Positions 52,463-61,242 of a DNA stretch of 64,000 bases are shown in pieces. The stretch is from the NCBI GenBank assembly GCA_051859505.1, contig JBHYFN010000013.1, positions 30,632 through 94,631 of the forward strand. The letters run 5' to 3'. How positions within the stretch are numbered: position 1 is the stretch's first letter; each line of letters starts with the position of its first letter. The DNA comes from JAFIEN01 sp051859505 (GTDB taxonomy: Bacteria > Pseudomonadota > Alphaproteobacteria > Rhodobacterales > Rhodobacteraceae). The notes under the pieces were generated by a model. It saw only the letters and a program-made list of their open reading frames with translations. It was not told the origin of the DNA and made no database searches. The translations under genes and the position numbers were made by a program.

Positions 52463-52710
52463 GGAGGCCCGCAGGGCCCCCTCCCCTCCCCGGACCGTCT
52501 CCAGCCTGTCGGCTCCGTCCTGCCCCGCTGCCATGCCGATGATCCGAAGGATCACCCGCATCGCCACCGGGGGCTCGGGTCGGACCGCGCCGCCGAAAAC
52601 CGTCCTGCCTGACGCAACCACGGGCCAGGTGCAGAGCTCGGGATCGCCGACACAGCCCATGGGCGTCGTCGGGCCATCCGCTGTCTGCCCTGCACCGTCA
52701 GGCGCCTGGG
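52463..52710. repeat. Degenerate inverted-repeat element, left arm
   Basis: This arm aligns with the reverse complement of about 53020-53279: GGAGGCCCGC, CCCTCCCCTCCCCGGACCG versus CCCTCCCTTCCCCGACCG, GATCCGAAGGATCACCCGCA versus GATCCGAGGATCACCCGCA, and GGCCCATGG-like blocks. No gene is supported between 52344 and 53475. Confidence 0.7.
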
Positions 52711-53019
52711 CCGGTTCCGGATCCAACCTTTGCCGAAGCTGATGCACCTCGCGGTGGCCCCCTCTGTCTTGCGACAGTGGCAGCCTAGCGAGACAGAGAC
52801 TTCGTCACCGGACCGATCAGGATCTTGCGATCCCTTCAGCCTGCCGATGGTGCACCCCCCAATTGCAGGAGGATGAACGCCCCGACAGGCCATGGTCCGA
52901 ACCGCCTTGCGGCGGTCTTTCGTCGACGAAGCCCCCGCAGAGGCCTGCCGATGCTTTCCCCGCTTCTCAGCAGGGTCGGCACCGGCATGGCCCACAGCAC
53001 CGCGTGGGCGTTCGGTTGG

Positions 53020-53279
53020 TCCGCAACCGTCCGTCGCACCATCCGGCACGGGGGGCAGAGGTCAGAACCGCCGTCCGACAGCCATGGGCCGTGTCTGGCG
53101 ATCCGTCGATCTGCACCCGGCCTGCGGCACGTCGGGCAATCCGGTCTTCAACCTTGCGGCCTTCGCCTTACCCCCGGTCTTGATGCGGGTGATCCTCGGA
53201 TCACGGCACGGCAGACGGGGACAAGACGAAACGTCAAGGCCGGAAACGGTCGGGGAAGGGAGGGATCCTTGCGGGCCTC
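53020..53279. repeat. Degenerate inverted-repeat element, right arm
   Basis: Reverse-complement partner of 52463-52710, diverged by many substitutions and small indels. It carries GATCCGAGGATC, itself a small palindrome. The sequence between the arms (52711-53019) holds no supported gene, although GAACGCCCCGACAGGCCATG at 52873-52892 resembles a direct copy of 52401-52421. Confidence 0.7.
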
Positions 53280-53376
53280 TGCTTCGCACGCGCCGCGAGG
53301 GACGCGCCGACGATTTCCACCCCCAGCAATGCCTCCGGATCAGGCAGTCCCTGTGACAGGATCGTGACGGTTTCGG

Positions 53377-53456
53377 GGCACAGGGCCTTGGCCGAGACCG
53401 GCACAGGGCCTTGGCCGAGAACGGCACAGGGCCTTGGCCGGGACCGGCACAGAGCC
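53377..53456. repeat. 23-bp tandem repeat, three and a half copies
   Basis: Units at 53377-53399, 53400-53422 and 53423-53445 (GGCACAGGGCCTTGGCCGAG plus ACC or AAC; third unit with GGG) and a partial fourth from 53446. Each unit contains GGCCTTGGCC, a near-palindrome. It lies 20 bases beyond the aglK stop codon (minus strand), so it is transcribed in the 3' end of the agl mRNA if that extends here. Confidence 0.92.
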
Positions 53457-53475
53457 CCGTCCGCGCCGCCCGCCC

Positions 53476-54570
53476 CTAGCGGTAATGGAGCGACCGGCCG
53501 TTCGAGAAGATCTGCACCTTGGCCGGATCGGCGGTCAGCGCGATGTCCTGGCCGCGGACCTCGGCATGGATGCCGGGCAGTTTGCCGATCACCGGCGCGG
53601 CCTCGCCCTGCTTGTCGAAGTACAGCAGCGTCACCTCGCCCAGCGCCTCGATGATGTTGACGCGGCCGCGGAAGATGAAATCCCCCCCCTCGGGCGCGGC
53701 CACGAAATCCTCGGGCCGGACGCCGACATTGACCTTCAGCCCCTGATCGCTGGCCTGCGTCGGCACGGCCGAGACGGCCACCCCGCCCCCATCAAGCCGC
53801 ACCGTCGTGCGCTCGCCCGTGCCCACGATCTCGCCGGGCAGAAGGTTCATCGCGGGCGAGCCGATGAACTGGGCCACGAATTCGTTTTCGGGCCGCTCAT
53901 AAAGCTCGAGCGGGCTGCCCACCTGGGCGATCCCCTTGTTGGCCAGAACCACGATCCGGCTGGCCAGCGTCATCGCCTCGACCTGATCGTGGGTGACATA
54001 GATCATCGTGCTGTTGGGCATCGATTCCTTGAGCTGGGCAATCTCGATCCGGGTGGCGACGCGCAGCGCGGCGTCAAGGTTCGAGAGCGGCTCGTCGAAG
54101 AGATAGACCTTGGGATCGCGCACGATGGACCGCCCGATCGCCACCCGCTGCCGCTGGCCGCCCGACAGCGCCTTGGGCAGCCGGTCGAGGAAGGGTTCCA
54201 GCTGCAGGATGCGGGCGGCGCGGGTCACGGCCGCGTCGATCTCCTGCGGGGATTTCTTGGCCAGCTTGAGGGCAAAGCTCATGTTGTCGCGCACGGTCAT
54301 GTGCGGATAAAGCGCATAGCTTTGAAACACCATGGCGATGCCGCGCTGCGCGGGCGGCACGTCGTTGACAAGCTGCCCGTCGATTTCCAGCGTGCCTGCG
54401 CTGATCTTTTCCAGCCCCGCGATCATCCGCAAAAGCGTGGACTTGCCGCAGCCCGAAGGGCCGACAAAGACGATCAGCTCGCCCTTGGTGATATCGAGGT
54501 TGATATCCTTGAGCACCTCGACCGCACCGCCATAGACCTTGTCGACATTCCTGAGTTTCAGGTCGGCCAT
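53476..54570 (-). CDS. aglK: Alpha-glucoside ABC transporter, ATP-binding protein
   Basis: 364 residues of the MalK/UgpC group. Walker A GPSGCGKSTLLRMIAGLE, signature LSGGQRQRVAIGRS, Walker B VYLFDEPLSNLDA, followed by the C-terminal TOBE regulatory domain (VGVRPEDFVAAPEGGDFIFR). It energises uptake of alpha-glucosides such as sucrose, maltose and trehalose. It follows aglG by 54 bases. The family operon order is aglE-F-G-A-K; the alpha-glucosidase gene aglA is absent between aglG and aglK here. Confidence 0.92.
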   Translation of the reverse strand: MADLKLRNVDKVYGGAVEVLKDINLDITKGELIVFVGPSGCGKSTLLRMIAGLEKISAGTLEIDGQLVNDVPPAQRGIAMVFQSYALYPHMTVRDNMSFALKLAKKSPQEIDAAVTRAARILQLEPFLDRLPKALSGGQRQRVAIGRSIVRDPKVYLFDEPLSNLDAALRVATRIEIAQLKESMPNSTMIYVTHDQVEAMTLASRIVVLANKGIAQVGSPLELYERPENEFVAQFIGSPAMNLLPGEIVGTGERTTVRLDGGGVAVSAVPTQASDQGLKVNVGVRPEDFVAAPEGGDFIFRGRVNIIEALGEVTLLYFDKQGEAAPVIGKLPGIHAEVRGQDIALTADPAKVQIFSNGRSLHYR

Positions 54571-54624
54571 GGGTTCCCTCCCCTTCTTTTTCGTGCGGCC
54601 CGCGGCGTGCCGGGGCCTTGCATC

Positions 54625-55767
54625 CTATTTCACCGAACCGGCCAGAAGCCCGCGCACCAGAAAGCGCTGCATGGCGAAGAACACGACCAGCGGCACCGCG
54701 ATCGAGACGAATGCGGCGGTGGCGAGGATCTCCCAATTGCCGCCGCGGGTGCCCAGAAGCTCGACGATCTGGTTGGTCATCACCGTCGTCTCGCCCGTGG
54801 CGTCGATCAGAAAGACCTTGGCCACCAGCAGATCGTTCCAGGTCCAGAGGAACTGGAAGATGGCGAAACTGGCCAGCGCCGGAAAGCTGAGCGGCAGGAT
54901 GATCTTGGTGAAGATCTGGAAATCCGTCGCGCCGTCGACCTTGGCATTCTCGATGATGTCGCGCGGCAGGCCGACCATGTAGTTTCGCAAGAGATAGATG
55001 GCGAGTGGAAGCCCAAAGCCCGTATGGGCCAGCCACACCCCCAGGTAGCCCTTGCCGATGCCGATACCGAGGTGAAGTTTCAGAAGCGGGATCAGCGCCA
55101 GTTGCAGCGGCACGACCAGAAGCCCCACCACCGCCGCGATCAGAAGCGCGCGGCCCGGAAAATCCATCCAGGCCAGCGCATAGGCCGCGAAGGCCGCCAC
55201 CACGATGGGGATGATGGTGGCCGGGATCGTCACCGTCAGCGTGTTGAAAAAGGCCTTCGCCATGCCGTCGGTCCGGTCGCCCGACAAAAGCACGCGTTCA
55301 TAATTGGCAAGGGTGAACTCGGGCGGGGTCGAGGCGGTGGTGAAGGCGCGCGGCAGGCGCTGCCCCTCGAAGCTTTCGGTCCCGCGCAGCGCGAAATCGC
55401 CGTTCTCCTGCACCGTGAGCGTCACGCCATCGCCCAGATCCGCCGTCTCTCCTGGGGCGAATTCGGTGGGGCGGTTGGCGTTGTAGCCCCAGGCCGAGAC
55501 CGTCACCCCGTCGCGCCCGAAGAGGTTGCCGTCGATGGCGTAAAGCCCGTCGGCCAGCAGCTCCTCGCCCGCGACGCGGATCGCGGGGTTCTGGCGTTCC
55601 TGCGTGCCCAGCGCCGCCCACCATCCGGTCGTCGAGATCTGGTCAGCCGTCCGGAAGGACGAGACGAACAGCCCCACCGTGGGAAAGAGCCACAACAGCA
55701 CGAGCGCCAGCGTGGCGATATGCACCGCCCAGGTCAGGCCCGATTTGGTTCCGGCGATATTGTCCAT
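54625..55767 (-). CDS. aglG: Alpha-glucoside ABC transporter, permease
   Basis: 380 residues. An N-terminal membrane helix (ATLALVLLWLFPTVGLFVSS) is followed by a periplasmic insertion of about 130 residues and five further helices. The EAA-type cytoplasmic loop is in LPRDIIENAKVDGATDFQIF. The large insertion is characteristic of AglG-type permeases. It pairs with AglF to form the channel and lies 19 bases after it. Confidence 0.9.
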   Translation of the reverse strand: MDNIAGTKSGLTWAVHIATLALVLLWLFPTVGLFVSSFRTADQISTTGWWAALGTQERQNPAIRVAGEELLADGLYAIDGNLFGRDGVTVSAWGYNANRPTEFAPGETADLGDGVTLTVQENGDFALRGTESFEGQRLPRAFTTASTPPEFTLANYERVLLSGDRTDGMAKAFFNTLTVTIPATIIPIVVAAFAAYALAWMDFPGRALLIAAVVGLLVVPLQLALIPLLKLHLGIGIGKGYLGVWLAHTGFGLPLAIYLLRNYMVGLPRDIIENAKVDGATDFQIFTKIILPLSFPALASFAIFQFLWTWNDLLVAKVFLIDATGETTVMTNQIVELLGTRGGNWEILATAAFVSIAVPLVVFFAMQRFLVRGLLAGSVK

Positions 55768-55786
55768 GGTCTCTGTCCCCCCGGCC

Positions 55787-57043
55787 TCAGCGCATTTCCT
55801 TGCGGGCGCTGTAGACGTTCCAGATCAGGATCGGCGACACCAGCAGCATGATCACGATGGCGCTGGCCGACCCGACCCCCCAGTCATTGGCCCTGAACAG
55901 CTTGTCGAACATGTAATTGGCCAGAACCTGCGTCTCCCACTGCCCGTTGGTCATCGCAAAGACGATGTCAAAGACCTTGAGCACCACCAGCGTGATCGTG
56001 GTCCAGACGACGACGATGGTGCTCATGATCTGGGGCACCTTGATCTGGAAGAACACCTGGAACGGATTGGCGCCGTCCACGATGGCCGCCTCGATGGTTT
56101 CCTCGGGGATCCCGCGCAATGCGGCCGAGAGGATCACCATGGCAAAGCCGGTCTGGATCCAGATCAGCACCGCCATGAGGAAAAAGTTGTTCCAGAAGGG
56201 CAGCGTCAGCCATTGCTGCGGCTCGCCGTAATTGTAGCTGGTGGCGAACACCGAAACCGCGCCGCGCAGCGACAGGAACACGAGGTAGGCCGCGATCAGC
56301 CCCACCGAAAGCCGCGCCGCCCACATCAGCACGCCCATGCCGCCCTTGTGGCGCGCAGCGATTAGCGGGCGCAGGACGATCCAGCCGACATAGGCCACCA
56401 TCGCCCCGAAGGCGAGCACGATGACCAGCGGCAGAAGCCTGAGCATGATGAAGCTGCCGACACCCCCCTCGAACTGCAGCCAGACGGCGTTCAGCACGCC
56501 GATCTGCGACTGGGTGGCGGGTTTGGCGTCATAGACCAGCTTGAAGATCACCGAGGCGCCGACGAAGGAGATCGCCATCGGCATGAAGATCAGCGATTTC
56601 GCGATATTGCCCCAGGAGATCCGGTCGGTCAGCTGCGCGGCCAGAAGGCCGAAGCCGGTCGAGGCGGCGGGCACGATGATCAGCCACAACATGTTGTTGC
56701 GCATCGCTTCCCAGAACTTGTTTTCGCTCATCATCTGGCGGTAGTTGTCGAGCCCCGCCCAGACGTACTGCGTCGAGCCGTCGGGCAGCGTGACCCGGTT
56801 GGTCAGCGACAGGCGCAGCGTCTCGATCACCGGATAGGCAAGGTAAAGGCCAAGGGCGAACATCGCCGGAAACAGGAACAGCCAGGGCCGGACCATATTG
56901 GCGCGGTTGATGTTGCGCCCCGCCTGCGGGCCCTTGGCGGGAAAGATCACCCTGTCGAGGATCTGGTTGGAGAAATAGAAATATCCGATACAGCCGCCGA
57001 CGCCGACGACGATCGTGATCAGCCCCTGAAGTGCCGGGTTCAT
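55787..57043 (-). CDS. aglF: Alpha-glucoside ABC transporter, permease
   Basis: 418 residues. Start MNPALQGLITIVVGVGGCIG at 57043 with GGGAGGGGATGGATG upstream, then about eight hydrophobic helices. The EAA loop reads IPEETIEAAIVDGANPFQVF. It resembles AglF permeases, larger than MalF-type relatives only at the N-terminus. It lies 122 bases after aglE and is followed by aglG. Confidence 0.9.
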   Translation of the reverse strand: MNPALQGLITIVVGVGGCIGYFYFSNQILDRVIFPAKGPQAGRNINRANMVRPWLFLFPAMFALGLYLAYPVIETLRLSLTNRVTLPDGSTQYVWAGLDNYRQMMSENKFWEAMRNNMLWLIIVPAASTGFGLLAAQLTDRISWGNIAKSLIFMPMAISFVGASVIFKLVYDAKPATQSQIGVLNAVWLQFEGGVGSFIMLRLLPLVIVLAFGAMVAYVGWIVLRPLIAARHKGGMGVLMWAARLSVGLIAAYLVFLSLRGAVSVFATSYNYGEPQQWLTLPFWNNFFLMAVLIWIQTGFAMVILSAALRGIPEETIEAAIVDGANPFQVFFQIKVPQIMSTIVVVWTTITLVVLKVFDIVFAMTNGQWETQVLANYMFDKLFRANDWGVGSASAIVIMLLVSPILIWNVYSARKEMR

Positions 57044-57165
57044 CCATCCCCTCCCCTGTGTCCACGAGGCCCCTTTCCGGCCCCGCATCGGACGACCCGG
57101 CCCCGCCGGATCGCCCGTCTTTCGCGGGTCTCTGCCCGCTTGCCGGCCTTGGGCCGGTCAGGTTC

Positions 57166-58434
57166 TTACTTGATCGCGTCCCAGGAGGCCTGGATCTCGG
57201 CCGCCACTTCCGCCGCATCCTTGCCGCCCGCGTAGTCAACCATGCCGGTCCAGAAGGTGCCCGCACCGATCGCGCCCGGCATGAGGTCCGAGGCGTCGAA
57301 ACGGAAGGTGGTGGCGCCCAGCAGGATCTCGTTCATCTGGGCCAGCGTCGGATCGGTGAAGGCCGCCAGATCTACGCCCGAATGCGGCGTCAGGAACCCG
57401 CCAAGACCCATCCAGATCTCATGCGCTTCGGGCGTCTTGAGGAACTCGATCAGATCGTGCGCCGCCTCGTTCTCGTTGGTGATCGCCCAGAGCGTGCCGG
57501 CACCAAGCACCGGGGTGCCCAGATCCTTTTCCTCGAAGGCCGGGAAGTAGAAGAAGTCCACATCCACGCCGGCCTCGGTGCCTTCGGGGAAGAAGGCGGG
57601 GATGAAGCTGGCCTGACGGTGCATGAAGCACTGCGGCGGGCTGTCGAACAGACCCCTCGGGCTGTCGCGGAAGTCGGTCGAGGCCACGGCCCCGGCGCCA
57701 CCGGCGACATAGGCGTCGTTGCGGGCGAAGGTGCCGAAGCCCTCGATCGCCTCGATCACGCGGGGATCGTCGAAGGCCATCTCGTTGGTGACCCACATGT
57801 CATAGACTTCGGGCTCGTGCAGGCGCAGCATCATGTCTTCGACCCAGTCGGTCGCGGGCCAGCCGGTGGCACCACCCGAACCCAGGCCGATGCACCAGGG
57901 CGTGCCGCCGTCGGCCACGATCTGATCGCTCAGCGCCAGAAGCTCTTCCATCGTCTCGGGGATCTCATAGCCGGCATCCTCGAAATTCTCGGGCGAATAC
58001 CAGACCAGCGATTTCACATCGACCTTGTAGAAGAAGCCGTAGAGCTGATCGTTGCCGGCCGGATCGGTATAGGTGCCCAGATCGACCCAGGACTGGCCTG
58101 CGGCGTAATTCTCGCGCAGCCAGTCGTCGGTGCCGTCCCGCAGCGGCGTCAGGAAACCGCGGGCCGCCATGTCGGAGGCAAGGCCAGGCTGCGGAAAGAC
58201 GGCGATATTGGGGGCCGAGCCGGCCTCGGCATCGACGACGATCTGCTGTTCGAAACTGTCGGACCCGACATAGCGCACGTCATGGCCGGACTGTTCGGCA
58301 AAGACCGCGAGCACCTGTTCGACATTGGCCTGGTCCGGCCCGAGCCAGGGGCCGAAAATGGTCAGCTGCTCGGCGGAAGCACTGCCGGCAGCAAGTGCAA
58401 GGGCGGCGGCGCCGGTAAGCAGGGATTTCTTCAT
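57166..58434 (-). CDS. aglE: Alpha-glucoside ABC transporter, periplasmic substrate-binding protein
   Basis: 422 residues. Sec signal MKKSLLTGAAALALAAGSAS then AEQL. The mature protein has the extracellular solute-binding fold (LTIFGPWLGPDQANVEQVLA; LYGFFYKVDVKSLVWYSPEN; ATGWPATDWVEDMMLRLHEP). It captures alpha-glucosides in the periplasm for AglFG. GGGAGGATAAC precedes the start. It is the first gene of the operon, and its upstream region holds a palindromic CAAAGCGCTTTG operator shared with aglR. Confidence 0.93.
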   Translation of the reverse strand: MKKSLLTGAAALALAAGSASAEQLTIFGPWLGPDQANVEQVLAVFAEQSGHDVRYVGSDSFEQQIVVDAEAGSAPNIAVFPQPGLASDMAARGFLTPLRDGTDDWLRENYAAGQSWVDLGTYTDPAGNDQLYGFFYKVDVKSLVWYSPENFEDAGYEIPETMEELLALSDQIVADGGTPWCIGLGSGGATGWPATDWVEDMMLRLHEPEVYDMWVTNEMAFDDPRVIEAIEGFGTFARNDAYVAGGAGAVASTDFRDSPRGLFDSPPQCFMHRQASFIPAFFPEGTEAGVDVDFFYFPAFEEKDLGTPVLGAGTLWAITNENEAAHDLIEFLKTPEAHEIWMGLGGFLTPHSGVDLAAFTDPTLAQMNEILLGATTFRFDASDLMPGAIGAGTFWTGMVDYAGGKDAAEVAAEIQASWDAIK

Positions 58435-58449
58435 GTTATCCTCCCGATA

Positions 58450-58462
58450 ACGCTGAAAGCGT
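58450..58462. promoter_or_regulatory. Inverted repeat next to the aglE ribosome site
   Basis: ACGCT-GAA-AGCGT is a perfect 5-bp inverted repeat directly before the GGGAGG site of aglE. It resembles a half-strength LacI-family site and could also fold as a small hairpin in the mRNA. Function not shown. Confidence 0.35.
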
Positions 58463-58497
58463 AGAAATTGGTCATGGCACCCGGGCGCGAGTCGGCC

Positions 58498-58509
58498 CAA
58501 AGCGCTTTG
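58498..58509. promoter_or_regulatory. LacI-type operator O1 (agl)
   Basis: CAAAGCGCTTTG is a perfect 12-bp palindrome, 64 bases upstream of aglE. A TTGACA hexamer on the minus strand (58548-58543) lies about 34 bases upstream of it, so the operator would sit near the transcription start. A matching -10 was not found. AglR, encoded divergently, is the expected ligand. Confidence 0.8.
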
Positions 58510-58653
58510 AGTATCCCTAGGGTTCGCCCAAACGAACGCAGCTGTCAACGCGTTTCACATTCCGCCCGGTTTTTCTGCAGCTGCAAAACTACTTTCACGA
58601 AAACAATTGCTTCGGACACGGCTTCCTGTGACAAAGTGTCGGACGAAGGGAAC

Positions 58654-58665
58654 CAAAGCGCTTTC
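58654..58665. promoter_or_regulatory. LacI-type operator O2 (aglR autoregulation)
   Basis: CAAAGCGCTTTC shares the ten-base core AAAGCGCTTT with operator O1 and ends 8 bases before the aglR ATG. Its position suggests that AglR limits its own synthesis; looping between the two sites (about 156 bases apart) is possible. Confidence 0.75.
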
Positions 58666-58673
58666 AAACGACC

Positions 58674-59714
58674 ATGAACCTCAGGGAACTCTCCGAGAAA
58701 CTGGGCCTGTCCCAGACCACGGTCAGCCGGGCGCTGAACGGCTACCCGGAGGTGAACGAAGCCACCCGCCAGCGCGTGATCACGGCGGCCCGGACGCTGG
58801 GCTATTCGCCGAATGCGCGCGCCAAGGGCCTTGCCACCGGGCGGGCGCAGGCGATCGGCCATGTCATCCCGATCTCGTCGAACCACGAGATGGTGAACCC
58901 GATCTTCGGCGATTTCATCGCCGGCGCGGGGGAAACCTACGGCAAGGCCGGCTACGAGATGGTGATCTCGGTGGTCGAGGATTCCGAGGCCGAGGCCGCC
59001 TATCGCGCGCTCAAGACCAAGGGCACGGTCGATGGCGTGGTGGTGCACGGGCCCCGGATGCAGGATCCGCGCATTCCGCTTCTGCAGGGGCTGGGGCTGC
59101 CCTTCGCGGTGCATGGCCGCGCCTCGGGCCTGCCGTCGGATTACGCCTGGCTCGATGTCAACAACCGCCGAGCCTTCTTGCGGGCGACGGAGTTTCTGCT
59201 CGATCTGGGGCATCGCCGGATCGGACTGGTCAACGGGATCGAGACGATGGATTTCGCCTATCGGCGGCGCTCGGGTTACGAAGGCGCGCTGACGAGCCGT
59301 GGTATCGCGCCTGATCCGGCTCTGGTGACGGGGGGCGAAATGACCGAGGCGATGGGCAATCGCGCGGCGCACCGGATGCTGGACCTGCCCGATCCGCCCA
59401 CGGCCTTCGTCGTGGCCTCGATGATCTCGGCGCTGGGGGTCTGGCGGGCCTTGCAGGACCGCGGGCTGGAACTGGGGCGCGACGTTTCGGTGATCACGCA
59501 TGACGATGCGCTGTCCTATCTGGTGACGGGCGACGAGGTGCCGGTCTTCACCGCGACCCGCTCGTCGGTGCGCGAGGCGGGGCGGCGGCTGGCGGGCATG
59601 CTGCTTGATCAGATCGCCCATCCCGGCCAGCCACCGCAGCAGATCCTGCTGGAGGCCGAGCTTGTGGTCGGCCGCTCCACCGGCCCCGCACCGGCCCGGG
59701 CCGGAGCCGGCTGA
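58674..59714 (+). CDS. aglR: LacI-family transcriptional regulator of the alpha-glucoside operon
   Basis: 346 residues. N-terminal LacI helix-turn-helix MNLRELSEKLGLSQTTVSRA with hinge GYSPNARAKGLATGRAQAIG, followed by the periplasmic-binding-protein-like sensor domain (VDGVVVHGPRMQD; SVITHDDALSYLVTGDEVPV). It would repress aglEFGK and itself and respond to alpha-glucosides. Two AAAGCGCTTT palindromes lie in the intergenic region. The C-terminal tail is Ala/Gly/Pro-rich. No ribosome site stronger than AACGACC is seen before the ATG. Confidence 0.9.
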   Translation: MNLRELSEKLGLSQTTVSRALNGYPEVNEATRQRVITAARTLGYSPNARAKGLATGRAQAIGHVIPISSNHEMVNPIFGDFIAGAGETYGKAGYEMVISVVEDSEAEAAYRALKTKGTVDGVVVHGPRMQDPRIPLLQGLGLPFAVHGRASGLPSDYAWLDVNNRRAFLRATEFLLDLGHRRIGLVNGIETMDFAYRRRSGYEGALTSRGIAPDPALVTGGEMTEAMGNRAAHRMLDLPDPPTAFVVASMISALGVWRALQDRGLELGRDVSVITHDDALSYLVTGDEVPVFTATRSSVREAGRRLAGMLLDQIAHPGQPPQQILLEAELVVGRSTGPAPARAGAG

Positions 59715-59743
59715 CGAAGGACGCGCTCCGGTCCGGCCGGGGA

Positions 59744-59788
59744 CCGAGATTTTGCACAAAATCTCGGACGGAATTTGCGCAAATTCCG
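59744..59788. repeat. Tandem double hairpin downstream of aglR
   Basis: Stem CCGAGATTTTG/CAAAATCTCGG (59744-59767, loop CA) and stem CGGAATTTG/CAAATTCCG (59769-59788, loop CG). It lies 30 bases after the aglR stop and 102 before the MATE gene. It has the same layout as 5452-5505 and 9243-9288 with a different sequence. Confidence 0.75.
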
Positions 59789-59889
59789 GCGCCCGGCCCC
59801 GGCCGCGCGCGACGCCGGGAACCGGGAGGGATTGCCCGGACCCGCAAGAGCGCCTAGGTCCGCCTGAGTGCCACTGCCCCGGTGCCCCG

Positions 59890-61230
59890 ATGCCAAGGCC
59901 CTTTCAGCCGATCCGACGCGAGGTGCCGGCCCTCATGGCGCTGGCCGTGCCCGTCGTCGCCGGCCTGGGGGCCACCAGCCTGCTGGGTGTCACGGATTCG
60001 ATCATGCTGGCCCCCCTCGGCCCCTTGCCGCTGGCGGCCGTGGGCATTGCGAATGCTGTGGCCGTGATCCTTTATGCCGCGATCTACGGGCTTTTGTCGG
60101 CCATGTCGGTGCGGGTCGGCAATGCGCATGGCGCGCGCATGGGCCGGCGGATCCCCGCGATCCTGCGCAACGGGCTGGCGCTGGGGGCCATGGTCGGCAC
60201 GGCCTCGGCCGGGGTGATGCTGGCGCTCTGGCCGGTCCTGCCCTCTCTGGGCCAGCCGCCCGAGGTTCTGGCGATCATGCATCCCTACTGGATCGCGATC
60301 GCGATCCTGATGATCCCCTATTCCGTGCTGACCGTGTTCAAGGCCACGCTCGAAGCTGTCGGCCGGCCCTGGCAGGGCGCGGGTCTGGCCTTCCTGGCGG
60401 TCGCCATCAACATTCCCCTGAACTACAGCCTGATCTGGGGCCTTGGCCCCCTGCCCCGGCTGGGCCTGACCGGCGCCGGCATCGCCTCGCTCGTGGCCGA
60501 GACGCTGGCCCTTGGCGCCGCCTGGGTCTACTGGCGCCGCGCCCGCTCGACGCGGCGGCTGCGGCTGCGGGCGGCGCTGAGCCGGGCCGAGATCGCCTCG
60601 GTCGCGCGCGAGGGGGCGCCTCTGGGCCTGATGTATGTGGCCGAGACGGGGGCGATGGCGGTGGCCACGTTGATGATCGGCACCTTCGGCGCGGTCGCCC
60701 TTGCGGGCAACCAGGTTGCGATGTCGGTGGGCGGCGTCCTTTACATGGTTCCCCTGGGCATCGCGGGCGCCGTCGCGATCCGCGTGGCGCAGGAGAAGGG
60801 CGCGGGCAATGTCGAGGCGCTGCGCCCGATCACCTGGGCGGCGCTGGGGCTTGCCACGGTCTGGCTCTCGGGCTCGGCTTTGGTGCTGGCGGTCTTCGGG
60901 CGCACCATCGCCGGCTGGATCAGCTCGGATGCCGGTGTCGTGGCGGTGGCCGCGCTGATCTTTCTGGTCTTTGCGGTCAGCCAGGTCTTCGACGGGATCC
61001 AGTCGGCCATGACAGGGGCGCTCCGCGGCCTGTCGGACACGGGCTTTCCGGCGGTCGTCTCGCTTCTGGGCTACTGGGTTCTTGGCCTGCCGCTGGGCTG
61101 GCTTCTGGCGCAACGGACCGCCCTTGGACCGGCCGGGATCTGGGCCGGCTTCGTGATCGCGCTGGCGCTGGCCTCTCTGGTGCTGATGTGGCGGTTCCTG
61201 CGCCAGACGCGGGACTTTCCTGCCGGCTAG
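59890..61230 (+). CDS. MATE family efflux transporter
   Basis: 446 residues, with about twelve hydrophobic helices. Start MPRPFQPIRREVPALMALAV; conserved MATE features are LLGVTDSIMLAPLG in helix 1, PYSVLTVFKATLEAVGRPW and FDGIQSAMTGALRGLSDTGF in the second half. MATE proteins export cationic drugs or metabolites in exchange for protons or sodium. The start at 59890 was chosen because upstream codons read through the hairpin region. It is convergent with the small membrane-protein gene. Confidence 0.9.
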   Translation: MPRPFQPIRREVPALMALAVPVVAGLGATSLLGVTDSIMLAPLGPLPLAAVGIANAVAVILYAAIYGLLSAMSVRVGNAHGARMGRRIPAILRNGLALGAMVGTASAGVMLALWPVLPSLGQPPEVLAIMHPYWIAIAILMIPYSVLTVFKATLEAVGRPWQGAGLAFLAVAINIPLNYSLIWGLGPLPRLGLTGAGIASLVAETLALGAAWVYWRRARSTRRLRLRAALSRAEIASVAREGAPLGLMYVAETGAMAVATLMIGTFGAVALAGNQVAMSVGGVLYMVPLGIAGAVAIRVAQEKGAGNVEALRPITWAALGLATVWLSGSALVLAVFGRTIAGWISSDAGVVAVAALIFLVFAVSQVFDGIQSAMTGALRGLSDTGFPAVVSLLGYWVLGLPLGWLLAQRTALGPAGIWAGFVIALALASLVLMWRFLRQTRDFPAG

Positions 61231-61242
61231 CGCGGCCCCGGC

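Noticed and set aside
52223..53356. Small genes in the 52344-53475 region sharing a VMRVIL segment
   Set aside because: The similarity follows the DNA repeat arms in opposite orientation and the frames are not conserved along their length, so repeats explain it better than genes.
58517..58548. Complete sigma-70 promoter for aglE
   Set aside because: TTGACA is present, but no acceptable -10 hexamer lies 16-18 bases downstream.
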